Part shown: one piece after another, positions 34,692-43,317 of the stretch
Layout: each line of letters starts with the position of its first letter
Position numbering within the stretch: the first letter of the stretch is position 1
Source of the DNA: an uncultured Hyphomonas sp.
GTDB taxonomy: Bacteria; Pseudomonadota; Alphaproteobacteria; Caulobacterales; Hyphomonadaceae
Length of the DNA stretch: 64,000 nt
NCBI RefSeq assembly: GCF_963678875.1
Contig: NZ_OY787456.1
Coordinates: 1,612,001 to 1,676,000 of the forward strand
Reading direction: 5' to 3'
Notes under the pieces: model-generated
Seen by the model: only the letters and a program-made list of their open reading frames with translations
Databases searched by the model: none
Told to the model about the DNA's origin: nothing
Made by a program: the position numbers and the translations under genes

Positions 34692-35261
34692 ATGCTGCCG
34701 CCCTTGCGCGAGACGCTGGTGACGACGGAGCGGCTGGTGCTCGCACCGCCGTTCCGGGCCGACTTCGCGGAATGGGCAGATGTTCGCGAACGCAGCCGGG
34801 CGCACCTGGAGCCTTGGGAACCGGCCTGGCCTGACGATGTGCACACAAAAGCGGATTGGGGCCGGCGCCTGAAGGCCTGGCATAGCAGCTGGCGCAATGG
34901 CCGGGCGCACGTGTTCCTGATCCGCCGGCAGCATGACAACCGGCTCGTCGGTGGTGTCTCGATCACCAACGTTCGCGGTTGGCCCGCACAGGCGGCCAAT
35001 CTGGGGTACTGGATCGGGGCGGAGTTTGAAGGCAACGGCTATATGCGCGAAGCGGTGGGCACGATCTGCGCCTGGGCGTTTCAGGTTCTGGACCTCTGGC
35101 GCATCGAAGCCGGCACCTTGCCGACGAACGACCGCTCGCAACGTGTCCTGGCGCATGTCGGTTTCGAACGTGAAGGATATGCGCGGGAATACCTCGAGAT
35201 CGCGGGAAAGCGGGAAGATCACATACTTTTCGCCCTCGTCAGGCCAGCGATGCAGCGCTAG
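34692..35261 (+). CDS. GNAT N-acetyltransferase, RimJ/RimL type
   Basis: 189 residues from the ATG at 34692, one base after the thrC stop; the frame is open upstream only as an out-of-frame reading of thrC. The start L-R-E-T-L-V-T-T-E-R-L-V-L-A-P-P is typical of RimJ-like acetyltransferases. The acetyl-CoA motif A appears as L-G-Y-W-I-G-A-E-F-E-G-N-G-Y-M-R-E-A, and L-P-T-N-D-R-S-Q-R-V-L follows. RimJ homologues acetylate ribosomal protein S5, but other substrates are possible. It is probably translationally coupled to thrC. Confidence 0.9.
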   Translation: MLPPLRETLVTTERLVLAPPFRADFAEWADVRERSRAHLEPWEPAWPDDVHTKADWGRRLKAWHSSWRNGRAHVFLIRRQHDNRLVGGVSITNVRGWPAQAANLGYWIGAEFEGNGYMREAVGTICAWAFQVLDLWRIEAGTLPTNDRSQRVLAHVGFEREGYAREYLEIAGKREDHILFALVRPAMQR

Positions 35262-35273
35262 ATTCAATCTGTC

Positions 35274-36302
35274 ATGGCGCAATCTTCAGAAATAGACCCG
35301 CAGGGAAATTGGCACTGGAACGCACCGGCCAAGCGTCTCGTGATCGATGTGCCGCGGGGGTCGGACTATTCAGAGCTATCGGGTGACTGGTCCATCGATG
35401 CGCTTGAGCAGATGCTGGAAGGCCTGAGCCGGGGGCGTCTGGAGCGGACATTCGATGCGGGTGAAGGCCCGGTGCGTTGTAATCTGCGCCTGTCCAGCGG
35501 GCTTGGCGTGCACCTGGTGGGCGCCTTTATCGGGGATACCGAAGCGCGGGGCATGCTCCTGATGGGAGATGACCTTCAGGAGATCGATCCGTCTGACCTG
35601 AAACCCGGTCCGGATCTCGCGCCGGTCTTCCAGCCGATCGTGTCGTTGCGCAATGGCCAGGTCGCCGGGTTTGAAGCCCTTGCGCGCTGGGATGATGGTG
35701 GTCTGACATCACCGCCGAGCCGTTATGAGGACGAAGCGCTGGCCTCCAACATGCTGATCCGCTCGGCGGAAGCGCTGGCACGCTTGCGTGAAATCACCGG
35801 CCGGGATGACCTGTTCATGCAGGTGAATCTTACGGCGCGGGACCTTGCCCGCGGTACGCTGCCCGCGCTCGTCGAAGCACTGATCAATGGCTACAATCTG
35901 CCCGAGCGGTCGATGAAGATCGAACTGACTGAGCAGGCCGCCTTGCGAGATGCGGATTTTGCGTTGTCCGCCGCCCTTGCTCTTAAGGCAGTCGGTGCGG
36001 GGCTGGTGCTCGATGATTTCGGTACCGGACATTCTTCGTTCGCATGGCTGGCCGACCTGCCAGCTGACAGCCTCAAGATCGACCATGGACTGACGCGTCG
36101 TCTCGGACAGCATCGGACGGATACGATCCTTTCAACGATCACGCTGCTGGCGAACCGGCTGGGAATGACCAGCACGGCTGAAGGGGTTGAGCACAAGGAA
36201 GACGCGGCACGGCTGCGCGCGCTTGGCTTCGATCATGTGCAGGGGTTTGCGTTTGCGCGGCCAATGGATATCGAAGCCGCCATCCGCTTCATGCGTTACT
36301 GA
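35274..36302 (+). CDS. EAL-domain cyclic-di-GMP phosphodiesterase
   Basis: 342 residues. Residues from about 112 form an EAL domain with the full catalytic set: E134-A-L, N185 (VNLTARDL), the E217-L-T-E motif, D247-D248-F-G-T-G, K268 and the E303-G-V-E306 loop. It should therefore hydrolyse c-di-GMP. The first 110 residues are unlike GGDEF; they could be a small PAS-like or unknown sensing domain (for example G-L-G-V-H-L-V-G-A-F-I-G-D-T near 76-89). No membrane segment is visible, so it is expected in the cytoplasm. It starts 12 bp after the GNAT gene, same strand. Confidence 0.93.
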   Translation: MAQSSEIDPQGNWHWNAPAKRLVIDVPRGSDYSELSGDWSIDALEQMLEGLSRGRLERTFDAGEGPVRCNLRLSSGLGVHLVGAFIGDTEARGMLLMGDDLQEIDPSDLKPGPDLAPVFQPIVSLRNGQVAGFEALARWDDGGLTSPPSRYEDEALASNMLIRSAEALARLREITGRDDLFMQVNLTARDLARGTLPALVEALINGYNLPERSMKIELTEQAALRDADFALSAALALKAVGAGLVLDDFGTGHSSFAWLADLPADSLKIDHGLTRRLGQHRTDTILSTITLLANRLGMTSTAEGVEHKEDAARLRALGFDHVQGFAFARPMDIEAAIRFMRY

Positions 36303-36313
36303 CCCGTAGCAGA

Positions 36314-36874
36314 TCAGGCGTTTCCGGGATCGACCTGAAGTCTCGCACTATCGATTCCAAGCCGGCCCAGCGCGTGACGCCATTTGCGTTCATGCGCGCT
36401 GGAGAAGATGAGCTCCGGATCCAGGTCACAGACGAGCCAGGCATTGTCTGCCAGTTCCGTTTCCAGCTGGCCTGCGCCCCAGCCGGAATAACCGAGTGCC
36501 AGCACGCTGCGCCGGGGCGGGTGCGTCGAGCCCATGGCGTGTAGGATGTCCCGCGTGGCAGTCATGCAGATGTCGCCCTCAACCGGAAGGCTGGAGCCTT
36601 CATTGTAGACATCGTCGGTGTGCAGCACGAAGCCTCGATCGGAACTGACAGGGCCGCCATCAAGGACGAACGTATCCGGTACGTCGACCTCAATCGGCAC
36701 ATCGAGTTGCTCGAACAATTGCGGCAGCCGCAGGTGCGCCATCGGCTTGTTCAATACGATGCCCATCGCGAATTCCGGGGAATGTGCACACACCAGAATG
36801 ACGGATCGCGAGAACCGGGTATCGCCGATGCCGGGTAGGGCAATCAGGAGTTTTCCTGTCAGGTCAGTGTCCAT
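36314..36874 (-). CDS. YqgE/AlgH family protein (DUF179)
   Basis: 186 residues, normal length. The start L-T-G-K-L-L-I-A-L-P-G-I-G-D-T-R-F-S-R-S-V-I with V-L-N-K-P and L-A-L-G-Y-S-G-W-G-A-G-Q-L-E-x-E are hallmark motifs. AlgH/YqgE is a conserved soluble fold of unclear biochemical role, once linked to alginate regulation. It is convergent with the EAL gene (11 bp between stops) and divergent from the peroxiredoxin. Confidence 0.95.
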   Translation of the reverse strand: MDTDLTGKLLIALPGIGDTRFSRSVILVCAHSPEFAMGIVLNKPMAHLRLPQLFEQLDVPIEVDVPDTFVLDGGPVSSDRGFVLHTDDVYNEGSSLPVEGDICMTATRDILHAMGSTHPPRRSVLALGYSGWGAGQLETELADNAWLVCDLDPELIFSSAHERKWRHALGRLGIDSARLQVDPGNA

Positions 36875-36998
36875 GGCGCGCGGAAATCCTTCAATTCCGA
36901 GGCTGGGCTATCCCGCACGCTTTGGCAAGGGCGGGAATCCTTGCGTCGCATGCCCCGGCGACTTATGTCCTTGGTCAAACCTGCAGGGAGAAAAGCAG

Positions 36999-37481
36999 AT
37001 GAGCATCAAGGTCGGTGATAAGCTTCCGGACGCAACTTTCATGGAAATGACCGCTGACGGCCCCGCGCCGGTCGGCACCGCAGACGTTTTCGGCGGCAAG
37101 ACCGTCGCGCTGTTCGCCGTTCCCGGCGCTTTCACACCGACCTGTTCCGCAAAGCACCTTCCGGGCTTTGTGGAAAAGCTGGATGAGCTGAAAGGCAAGG
37201 GCGTGGACGACGTGGTCTGCACCTCCGTCAACGACGTGTTCGTGATGGGCGCCTGGGGCAAGAGCGCCAGCGCGGATGGTAAAGTGCGCATGCTGGCTGA
37301 CGGCAACGGCACCTTTGCCAAGGCGCTTGGTCTTGAGATGGACGGTTCGGGCTTCGGCATGGGCCAGCGTTCGCAGCGCTACTCCATGATCGTGAAAGAT
37401 GGCGTCGTCTCGGAGCTCAATGTCGAGCAGGGCGGCGAATTCAAGGTTTCCAGCGCTGACTACATGCTCGGACAACTTTGA
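36999..37481 (+). CDS. peroxiredoxin, Prx5/hybrid type
   Basis: 160 residues from the ATG at 36999, with CAGGGAGAAA upstream; the open frame extends further 5' but without family similarity. The active-site motif V-P-G-A-F-T-P-T-C49-S is typical of Prx5-like (redoxin) peroxidases, and C74 is the only other cysteine. These enzymes reduce hydrogen and alkyl peroxides using glutathione/glutaredoxin or thioredoxin. gshA in the same window supplies a possible reductant. A terminator follows. Confidence 0.94.
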   Translation: MSIKVGDKLPDATFMEMTADGPAPVGTADVFGGKTVALFAVPGAFTPTCSAKHLPGFVEKLDELKGKGVDDVVCTSVNDVFVMGAWGKSASADGKVRMLADGNGTFAKALGLEMDGSGFGMGQRSQRYSMIVKDGVVSELNVEQGGEFKVSSADYMLGQL

Positions 37482-37520
37482 TTTATCAGGCATAACGCGT
37501 CTTAACCAATTTAAGCCATG

Positions 37521-37553
37521 ATCGGCGTGCTTGGGGATGAGCACGCCGTTTTT
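37521..37553 (+). terminator. Rho-independent terminator after the peroxiredoxin gene
   Basis: CGGCGTGCT (37523-37531) pairs with AGCACGCCG (37540-37548) around an 8-nt loop, followed by TTTTT to 37553. It lies 40 bp after the stop and separates the peroxiredoxin from the SPFH/NfeD pair. Confidence 0.92.
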
Positions 37554-37622
37554 GGTCCAATATTTATTGAAAAACGGAAAACCCTCCCCACCTTTATGGG
37601 CGTAACAAAGGAGAGGGACCCC

Positions 37623-38573
37623 ATGGATCCGTTTTTTGCAGTGATCGTGCTGGTGATGGCCGTCGCGGTCATTGGCCTCGTGTCGGCATTCAAATTCGTG
37701 CCTCAGGGCTACAATTTCACGGTCGAACGTTTTGGCCGCTATACCAAGACTCTGACGCCCGGCCTGTCCGTCATCACGCCCTTCATTGATCGGGTCGGAC
37801 GGAAAATGAACATGATGGAGACCGTCCTCGACGTTCCCCAGCAGGAAGTCATTACCAAGGACAATGCCATGGTGTCTTGCGACGCCATCGTCTTCATCCA
37901 GGTGATCGACCCCGTGGCGGCGGCGTATGAGGTGAACAACCTCCACCACGCCATCCAGAACCTCTCGCTGACCAACATCCGTACCGTGGTCGGTTCGATG
38001 GACCTCGACGAAGTCCTGTCCAACCGCGACGACATCAACGCCCGCCTGCTCAGCGTCATCGATGCTGCGACCAATCCCTGGGGCGTGAAGGTCACCCGGA
38101 TCGAGATCGCCGATCTGAGCCCGCCGGCAGACATCACCGAAGCCATGGCGCGCCAGATGAAGGCCGAACGCCTGAAGCGCGCAGAGATCCTGACGGCAGA
38201 GGGTGACAAGCAGTCGGCCATTCTGAAAGCCGAAGGCCAGAAGCAGGCCCAGATCCTTGAAGCCGAAGGCCGCCGCGAAGCTGCCTTCCGGGATGCCGAA
38301 GCCCGCGAACGTGAGGCTGAAGCCGAAGCCAAGGCCACCGCCATGGTGTCGGAAGCGATCGCTCGCGGCGACGTCAATGCAATCAACTACTTCCTCGGCC
38401 AGGCCTATGTCGAAGCCTTCGGCAAACTGGCCACCTCCAACCAGCAGAAGACGGTCATCATTCCGGCCGAGTTCTCAAGCATCATTGGCGCCATCGAAGG
38501 CATCAAGGGCCTCACCGGCGCTGCGAAGGATGTTCAGGTTCAATCGGGCGCCGTGCCGCCCACACGGACTTAA
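37623..38573 (+). CDS. SPFH/Band 7 membrane protein (QmcA/stomatin-like)
   Basis: 316 residues from the ATG at 37623, preceded by AAAGGAGAGGG; the 35 residues upstream in the same frame cross the preceding terminator and are not used. One N-terminal membrane helix is followed by the Band 7 domain (FVPQGYNFTVERFGRYTKTL ... T-P-F-I-D-R-V). A long Ala/Glu-rich coiled coil follows (A-E-R-L-K-R-A-E-I-L-T-A-E-G-D-K-Q-S-A-I repeats, about 175-250). These proteins form membrane microdomain scaffolds and usually pair with an NfeD protein, encoded next. Confidence 0.94.
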   Translation: MDPFFAVIVLVMAVAVIGLVSAFKFVPQGYNFTVERFGRYTKTLTPGLSVITPFIDRVGRKMNMMETVLDVPQQEVITKDNAMVSCDAIVFIQVIDPVAAAYEVNNLHHAIQNLSLTNIRTVVGSMDLDEVLSNRDDINARLLSVIDAATNPWGVKVTRIEIADLSPPADITEAMARQMKAERLKRAEILTAEGDKQSAILKAEGQKQAQILEAEGRREAAFRDAEAREREAEAEAKATAMVSEAIARGDVNAINYFLGQAYVEAFGKLATSNQQKTVIIPAEFSSIIGAIEGIKGLTGAAKDVQVQSGAVPPTRT

Positions 38574-38640
38574 GACCGGGGTAATCCCGGTGTCCCCGCC
38601 GGGGGCACCGGACTCCCTATCTGCATCTAGGAGACCGAGA

Positions 38641-39117
38641 ATGTTGGAAGAGCTCTTTACCCATCTTACCGTCTGGCACTGGCTTGCGCTCGGCCTGATG
38701 CTTTTCGGCATCGAGATGATGACCGGGACCTTTGACCTGCTGATGATCTCCATCGCAGCGTGGCTAACGGCCGCCTTTGCCTGGCTCGCTCCGGACAGCC
38801 TTGCGACCTGGCAGGGACAGGTTCTGTTCTTCGGCGCCGCATCGGTGGCCCTGTTCATTGTGGGCCGGACTGTCCTGTCCGGCATGCGCAAGACGACTCC
38901 GGAGCACCCAACGCTCAACAAGCGGATGGACAGCCTGGTCGGTCAGCGAGGTATCGCCACGTCGGACTTCACCAATGCCGGGCAGGGACGCGTAAAGATC
39001 GGCGATACCGTCTGGGGCGCGGAGACCGTCGACGGGTCCGAGATCATCCACGATGGCGATGTCATCGTGGTCGAAGGCGCCCGCATGAACACGGCGCTCG
39101 TCCGGAAGAGCGCATGA
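38641..39117 (+). CDS. NfeD family membrane protein
   Basis: 158 residues from the ATG at 38641 (AGGAGACC upstream). Two to three membrane helices are followed by a C-terminal OB-fold (L-V-G-Q-R-G-I-A-T-S-D-F ... G-Q-G-R-V-K-I-G-D-T-V-W-G-A) typical of short NfeD/YbbK proteins. These are partners of SPFH proteins, here the upstream gene 67 bp away, and are thought to help in membrane quality control. The upstream 128 residues open in this frame are a shadow of the SPFH gene. Confidence 0.92.
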   Translation: MLEELFTHLTVWHWLALGLMLFGIEMMTGTFDLLMISIAAWLTAAFAWLAPDSLATWQGQVLFFGAASVALFIVGRTVLSGMRKTTPEHPTLNKRMDSLVGQRGIATSDFTNAGQGRVKIGDTVWGAETVDGSEIIHDGDVIVVEGARMNTALVRKSA

Positions 39118-39129
39118 TCCCGGCGGGAG

Positions 39130-40656
39130 TTACTGGCCAGCCTCTATGAATGCGCGGACGTCGTTGGAAAGTTTCGCTCCGTCCGCTTCCTTCAGATACA
39201 TCATGTGACCGGCGTCGTAGTAATCGAACTGGACCCGATCAAGAACGACGCCGTTCTGGTACATCGCCATTTCGGCTCCAAAGAATGGCGTTGCCAGGTC
39301 GTACCAGCCTGAAGCGAGCAGGACTTTCAGGTCCGGGTTTTCGCGCATGCCTTTTCCAAGCCAGGGTGTGACGTTCACGTAAGCAGGCCAACCGCCTTCG
39401 CTCAGGCTCCAGTTCCATTGCGAGCCGGGCTCGCCCGTCAGGACTTTGTAAGGGCGCGTGAAGTCGACCTTCAGTTCGCGGGTCAGGTAGTCGTTGATTG
39501 CTGCGACATAGGCCGTATCCATTCCGTATCCGGACGGATCGTTTTCGGGTGTGTCAGAGGTGCCTTCGCTGTCGATGCCTTTGTAGCGGCCATCGAACCG
39601 TCCAACTGTGTAGCCTTCGTTGCGCAACAGCTCCTTGCGGAAACGGGCCGGGTCCACGCGCAGGTGCGCCAGCTCGATCCACTTGGCTGAAACGCCCAGA
39701 TAGTCGCTCATGTCAGCGGCAATGGCGCTCTTCTGCTCGGCGGTCAGTGTCGAACCGCGGATCAGGGCCGGGGCCAGCGTGTCTGTGGCATAGTTTCGGG
39801 CGTCGGTCACGAACGCGTCGAAATCATTGTTCCAGCGGGCCTTGTCTGCCTTGCCGTGATACCAGGCGATCGCTGCTTCCGTCGGGAAGAAGGCGAGGTG
39901 CGCGGAGTCATTGCCTGGCGCGAAACGCGCGTTCTGGAAATCGAGGATCGCTGAGACCAGGATGACGCCGTTCAGGCCGATGCCGTTCCAGCCGCCTTGC
40001 AGCTTTTCCGTCAGCGCTGCGGCTCTGGTGGTGCCGTAGCTTTCGCCGGCGAGGAATTTCGGACTGTTCCAGCGGCCGTTTTCAGTCAGCCAGATGCGAA
40101 TGAACTCGGCAATGCTCTCCGCGTCTTCGTTGACCCCATAGAACTCCTTGCCTTCCGTATCTCCGAGAGGGCGGGAGTAGCCTGTCCCGACAGGGTCGAT
40201 AAAGACGAGGTCGCTGACATCCAGAAGCGAGTTCTGATTGTCCTTGACCGTGTAGGGTGGGGCGCCGACGCCGCGGGCGTCCGAAGGGGTGATGACCTGT
40301 TTCGGCCCGAACGCGCCCATGTGCAGCCACAGGGACGCCGAACCTGGACCGCCATTGAAGACGAACGTTACCGGCCGCGCGGTCGGATTGCTGACGCCAT
40401 CACGGATATAGGCGACCGAAAAGATGGATGCCGTGGGCTCGTCTTTCTCATCACGGAGATAGGTTTCACCGGCAACCGTCTTGTACTTGATTGTTTGGCC
40501 ACGGAGTTTGAACGAATGGTCGGAAGAGAAGACTTTTGCCTCAGGGATGTTTGCAGCGCTGGCAGCAGGTGCTGAAGCTCCCGGCTTTGCTGTCTCTTCG
40601 GCAAATGCGGGCCCCATCGACAGGGCCAGACCTAACGCAATCAAACATGCACGCAT
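39130..40656 (-). CDS. secreted serine carboxypeptidase, peptidase family S10
   Basis: 508 residues from the ATG at 40656, where a signal peptide begins (MRACLIALGLALSMGPAFA); an upstream in-frame ATG lacks secretion features. The oxyanion region F-N-G-G-P-G-S-A-S-L-W and the nucleophile S206 in G-E-S-Y-G are clear, with the His region D-A-G-H-M-M-Y near the end. Bacterial S10 enzymes trim C-terminal residues from peptides in the periplasm or outside the cell. A 40-residue Ala/Pro-rich segment follows the signal. It ends 12 bp from the convergent nfeD stop. Confidence 0.93.
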   Translation of the reverse strand: MRACLIALGLALSMGPAFAEETAKPGASAPAASAANIPEAKVFSSDHSFKLRGQTIKYKTVAGETYLRDEKDEPTASIFSVAYIRDGVSNPTARPVTFVFNGGPGSASLWLHMGAFGPKQVITPSDARGVGAPPYTVKDNQNSLLDVSDLVFIDPVGTGYSRPLGDTEGKEFYGVNEDAESIAEFIRIWLTENGRWNSPKFLAGESYGTTRAAALTEKLQGGWNGIGLNGVILVSAILDFQNARFAPGNDSAHLAFFPTEAAIAWYHGKADKARWNNDFDAFVTDARNYATDTLAPALIRGSTLTAEQKSAIAADMSDYLGVSAKWIELAHLRVDPARFRKELLRNEGYTVGRFDGRYKGIDSEGTSDTPENDPSGYGMDTAYVAAINDYLTRELKVDFTRPYKVLTGEPGSQWNWSLSEGGWPAYVNVTPWLGKGMRENPDLKVLLASGWYDLATPFFGAEMAMYQNGVVLDRVQFDYYDAGHMMYLKEADGAKLSNDVRAFIEAGQ

Positions 40657-40750
40657 CTCAGATACTCCGCGATCAATTTTGATGCGGACCCTATCAGGCG
40701 GACCATGCCGGGCAAGATTGCATCTCAGCACAATACCTTGCGCAACAAAG

Positions 40751-40781
40751 AAAAAACGCCGGCGTCGCGAAACGCCGGCGT
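40751..40781 (-). terminator. Rho-independent terminator of the bactofilin/M23 operon
   Basis: On the minus strand, two copies of ACGCCGGCGT (40772-40781 and 40756-40765) form a 10-bp stem with a 6-nt loop and run into six T residues (complement of 40751-40756). It lies 22 bp beyond the bactofilin stop. Confidence 0.9.
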
Positions 40782-40803
40782 CTGAATTCGGAAGCTGTCC
40801 TGC

Positions 40804-41340
40804 TCAGGAAGCGGTCGGTGAAATACCGAAGCCGCTGGTCGCATTCGGTGTCGCGCTGGACGGCGACGAAGTCGACGGACGGGCGTCGCTGGCAGCGGCA
40901 CGCGGAGCGGCGTCTTTCAGCGGATCCTCGGAGTGCTTTACCTGGCCTTCGAACACGGCGTTGGACTGGATCTGCAGCGACGAGTGAACGATGTCACCCT
41001 TCACGTGAGCGCCGGTTTCCAGCTCGACCTTGCGGGCGCGGATGGAGCCCTTGATGCGGCCTTTGACCTTGACCACTTCGGCTTTGACTTCGCCGGTGAT
41101 GTGGCCAGATGCGCCGATCGTGATGTCGGTTGCGGCAACGTCGCCATCGACAGTGCCGTCGATCTGCAGCGCGCCTTCGGAGGTCACCGAGCCGTTGATT
41201 TTCATGTCTGCGCAAATGATGGACGCAGCGCGAGCGGCCGGCTTGGAAGCGGCGCCGCGGATCGCATCGACGGAAGGTTGGACCTTCGCCGGCTCAGGTG
41301 CCGGCGGGGTATCGTTGTGTTTGTTACTCTTGGTGAACAT
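40804..41340 (-). CDS. bacA: bactofilin (polymer-forming cytoskeletal protein)
   Basis: 178 residues. The bactofilin core spans about 40-140, a right-handed beta helix seen as hydrophobic/glycine repeats (M-K-I-N-G-S-V-T-S-E-G-A-L-Q-I-D-G-T-V-D-G-D-V). The proline- and serine-rich ends are disordered. Bactofilins polymerise without nucleotide and place cell-wall enzymes at stalks and buds. The start overlaps the 3' end of an M23 endopeptidase gene by 17 bp, the same bacA-lmdC pairing reported in Hyphomonas neptunium, where both are needed for stalk and bud shape. The symbol rests on that synteny. Confidence 0.92.
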   Translation of the reverse strand: MFTKSNKHNDTPPAPEPAKVQPSVDAIRGAASKPAARAASIICADMKINGSVTSEGALQIDGTVDGDVAATDITIGASGHITGEVKAEVVKVKGRIKGSIRARKVELETGAHVKGDIVHSSLQIQSNAVFEGQVKHSEDPLKDAAPRAAASDARPSTSSPSSATPNATSGFGISPTAS

Positions 41341-42553
41341 GACGGCCTGCTTTCAGGAATTTTATTGGATCATAAGGTTTGCCGTTAAACCAGACTTCGA
41401 AGTGAAGGTGGTCCCCCGTGCTTCGACCGGTTGTACCCATCTTGCCCACAAGATCGCCGACCTCCACGGTTTGTCCCTTTTTTACCGTAATTCCGCTGAG
41501 GTGGCCATAGCGCGACTTGAAGCCGTGCCCATGGTCGATTTCTACAAGCCGCCCGTAGCCCGAACGGGGGCCTGCATAAGAGATAACGCCGGGGCCCGCA
41601 GCGACGATCGGGGCGGCGTGATAAGCCGCCATGTCGATGCCGTTGTGCCAGCCCGGACGTTTCTTGAATGGATCGACGCGAACGCCGTAATTACTGGTCA
41701 GCCGGTAAGGTACCCCAACCGGGACACCCAGAGGCAGCGAGGAAACGATGTCCTCGTAGTAAAGCATTTCCGCGACGCGCGCCTGCGTTTGCGACAGGCG
41801 GGAATAGAAGGTGGTGTCCATCAGCGAGAGATTGCTGAGATCGGGCCCAGAGGTCGCATTGGCGAGCGAAATGAACGGGCCGCCCGTCTCGCTGCTGGCC
41901 ACGATGCGGTCTGACCCGACGGATGTGAGTGCCAGGATACCGCGGGCACGTTCCGTGCGCTCCGTAGCGATTTCCTCGGCTTCATCGAGAATGCGTTCCT
42001 GGTCCACCTTGAGGGCCCGGACCGAGCCGCGCGAACTGGCGGTTTCGAACTGGGCGGTGATGCGGACAGGTTCACGCGACTGGCGGCTGTCGGCTTCCTC
42101 GATGGAGGCCTGTACGAGAAGTGCCGCGCCATCGCCCTTCAGGGACGAGGTTTCGAGGTCGTCTTCGCCTTTGAGCTGCTTGTAGAGATCTTCGAGGGCC
42201 TTCTGGCGCTCTTCCCACTCGACGGTTTCTTTCTGGAACGCGTCGGTACGCTCTTCCAGAAGCGATCGGGACAGCGCATCCTTGGCGCGCAGTTCCTGCA
42301 CCCAGCGCTCATACTTGGCGAGTTCGCGGCCATCGGGGTTGCCGGAAAGGGCGCTGCTGCCGCCGCTCAGAACGAAGGAGCCAGTGGCAAAAACTGTCCA
42401 GCCAGCCAAGGCCGCAATGCCCGCAGCAAAAATCGCCTGCTGCCATGGAGACACGGAAATATAGCGGACGGTGCCACCGCTACGATGGTAAATTTGACGC
42501 TCAGGGAAGGCTTTATTGAAGGCCGCCTTCAGATTCGCGCTCAACTTCGCCAT
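41324..42553 (-). CDS. lmdC: membrane-anchored M23 peptidoglycan endopeptidase (LmdC-like)
   Basis: 409 residues. A short basic cytoplasmic N-terminus (about 1-38) precedes one membrane helix (about 40-63), then a coiled coil (about 80-230) and a C-terminal LytM/M23 domain. Zinc ligands are visible as H-N-G-I-D-M and H-L-H-F-E-V with an additional H in Y-G-H-L-S. The enzyme should cut peptide cross-links in the periplasm. In the H. neptunium system the N-terminal cytoplasmic segment of the homologue binds bactofilin; the same topology and gene overlap here support that job. Symbol assigned from synteny and domain order, not full identity. Confidence 0.9.
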   Translation of the reverse strand: MAKLSANLKAAFNKAFPERQIYHRSGGTVRYISVSPWQQAIFAAGIAALAGWTVFATGSFVLSGGSSALSGNPDGRELAKYERWVQELRAKDALSRSLLEERTDAFQKETVEWEERQKALEDLYKQLKGEDDLETSSLKGDGAALLVQASIEEADSRQSREPVRITAQFETASSRGSVRALKVDQERILDEAEEIATERTERARGILALTSVGSDRIVASSETGGPFISLANATSGPDLSNLSLMDTTFYSRLSQTQARVAEMLYYEDIVSSLPLGVPVGVPYRLTSNYGVRVDPFKKRPGWHNGIDMAAYHAAPIVAAGPGVISYAGPRSGYGRLVEIDHGHGFKSRYGHLSGITVKKGQTVEVGDLVGKMGTTGRSTGDHLHFEVWFNGKPYDPIKFLKAGRHVHQE

Positions 42554-42750
42554 TCACGCCACCCGTAGAACCGGAAAATCACGCCCCCGCTGCAGTAGTC
42601 ACTACAGCAGGTTTCCCAAACCCTTGGAGATAATACATACCGATTTCGATACGAGGTGTAACCCCTCGGGCACAGAATTCATGTAAATTTTCGCCCATGA
42701 GGGTAAAAGGCTTGTTAAACATGGAAAAAATTCATGCATCAGGTCAGATT
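42554..42750. other. spacer between bcp and the M23/bactofilin operon, with a leader dyad
   Basis: An inverted repeat CTGCAGTAGT-C-ACTACAGCAG (42590-42610, one mismatch) lies 37 bp upstream of the M23 start, reading on the minus strand. A TATTAT that could serve as -10 sits at 42630-42635 (complement), which would put the dyad in the 5' leader. The rest of the spacer is AT-richer than its neighbours and contains no gene. Confidence 0.5.
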
Positions 42751-43221
42751 TCAGGCACCTGATTTGATGACATTGAGTACATCTTCGGCATGGCCTTTCA
42801 CGCGCACTTTTTTCCAGATTCGGATTACCTTTTTGTCAGGTCCGATCAGGAAGGTTGAGCGCTCGATTCCCATATATGTCCGCCCATAGTTCTTCTTCTC
42901 GACCCAGACCCCATAGGCTTCGCAAACCTTGCCGTCTTCGTCTGATGCGAGCGTGACCGTGAGATCATGTTTCGCGGCAAATTTTTCGTGCTTGGCCAGC
43001 GTATCGCGGGAGACGCCGACAACTTTTGCCCCGGCTTTCTCAAATTCCTTGGCGAGGTCGGTAAAGTCTTTCGCTTCTGTCGTGCAGCCTGGCGTGTCGT
43101 CCTTCGGGTAAAAGTACAGGACCAGTGTCTGATCCTTGTAGTCGCCGAGCTTGATCGGCCCTTGCGTTGAATCCATGCTGAAATTCGGGGCACGTCCGCC
43201 TTCTTTGGGCCCGATTGCCAT
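42751..43221 (-). CDS. bcp: thioredoxin-dependent peroxiredoxin (Bcp/PrxQ)
   Basis: 156 residues. The peroxidatic cysteine is C46 in D-T-P-G-C-T-T-E, with the Y-P-K-D-D motif before it. Position 51, where many Bcp proteins keep the resolving cysteine (C-x4-C), is lysine, so this is either a 1-Cys Bcp or one using C100. The enzyme removes hydrogen and alkyl peroxides. It is a single-gene unit, divergent from the AsmA-like gene, with 96 bp between starts. Confidence 0.95.
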   Translation of the reverse strand: MAIGPKEGGRAPNFSMDSTQGPIKLGDYKDQTLVLYFYPKDDTPGCTTEAKDFTDLAKEFEKAGAKVVGVSRDTLAKHEKFAAKHDLTVTLASDEDGKVCEAYGVWVEKKNYGRTYMGIERSTFLIGPDKKVIRIWKKVRVKGHAEDVLNVIKSGA

Positions 43222-43317
43222 GTAATCCTCCTATGGTGCGCTTCGGCTGTACTGCTTATACCAGACACAGCGCCGAACGGCGTATATGACTGGACCCGAC
43301 TTGTACGGAGCGTGCCC

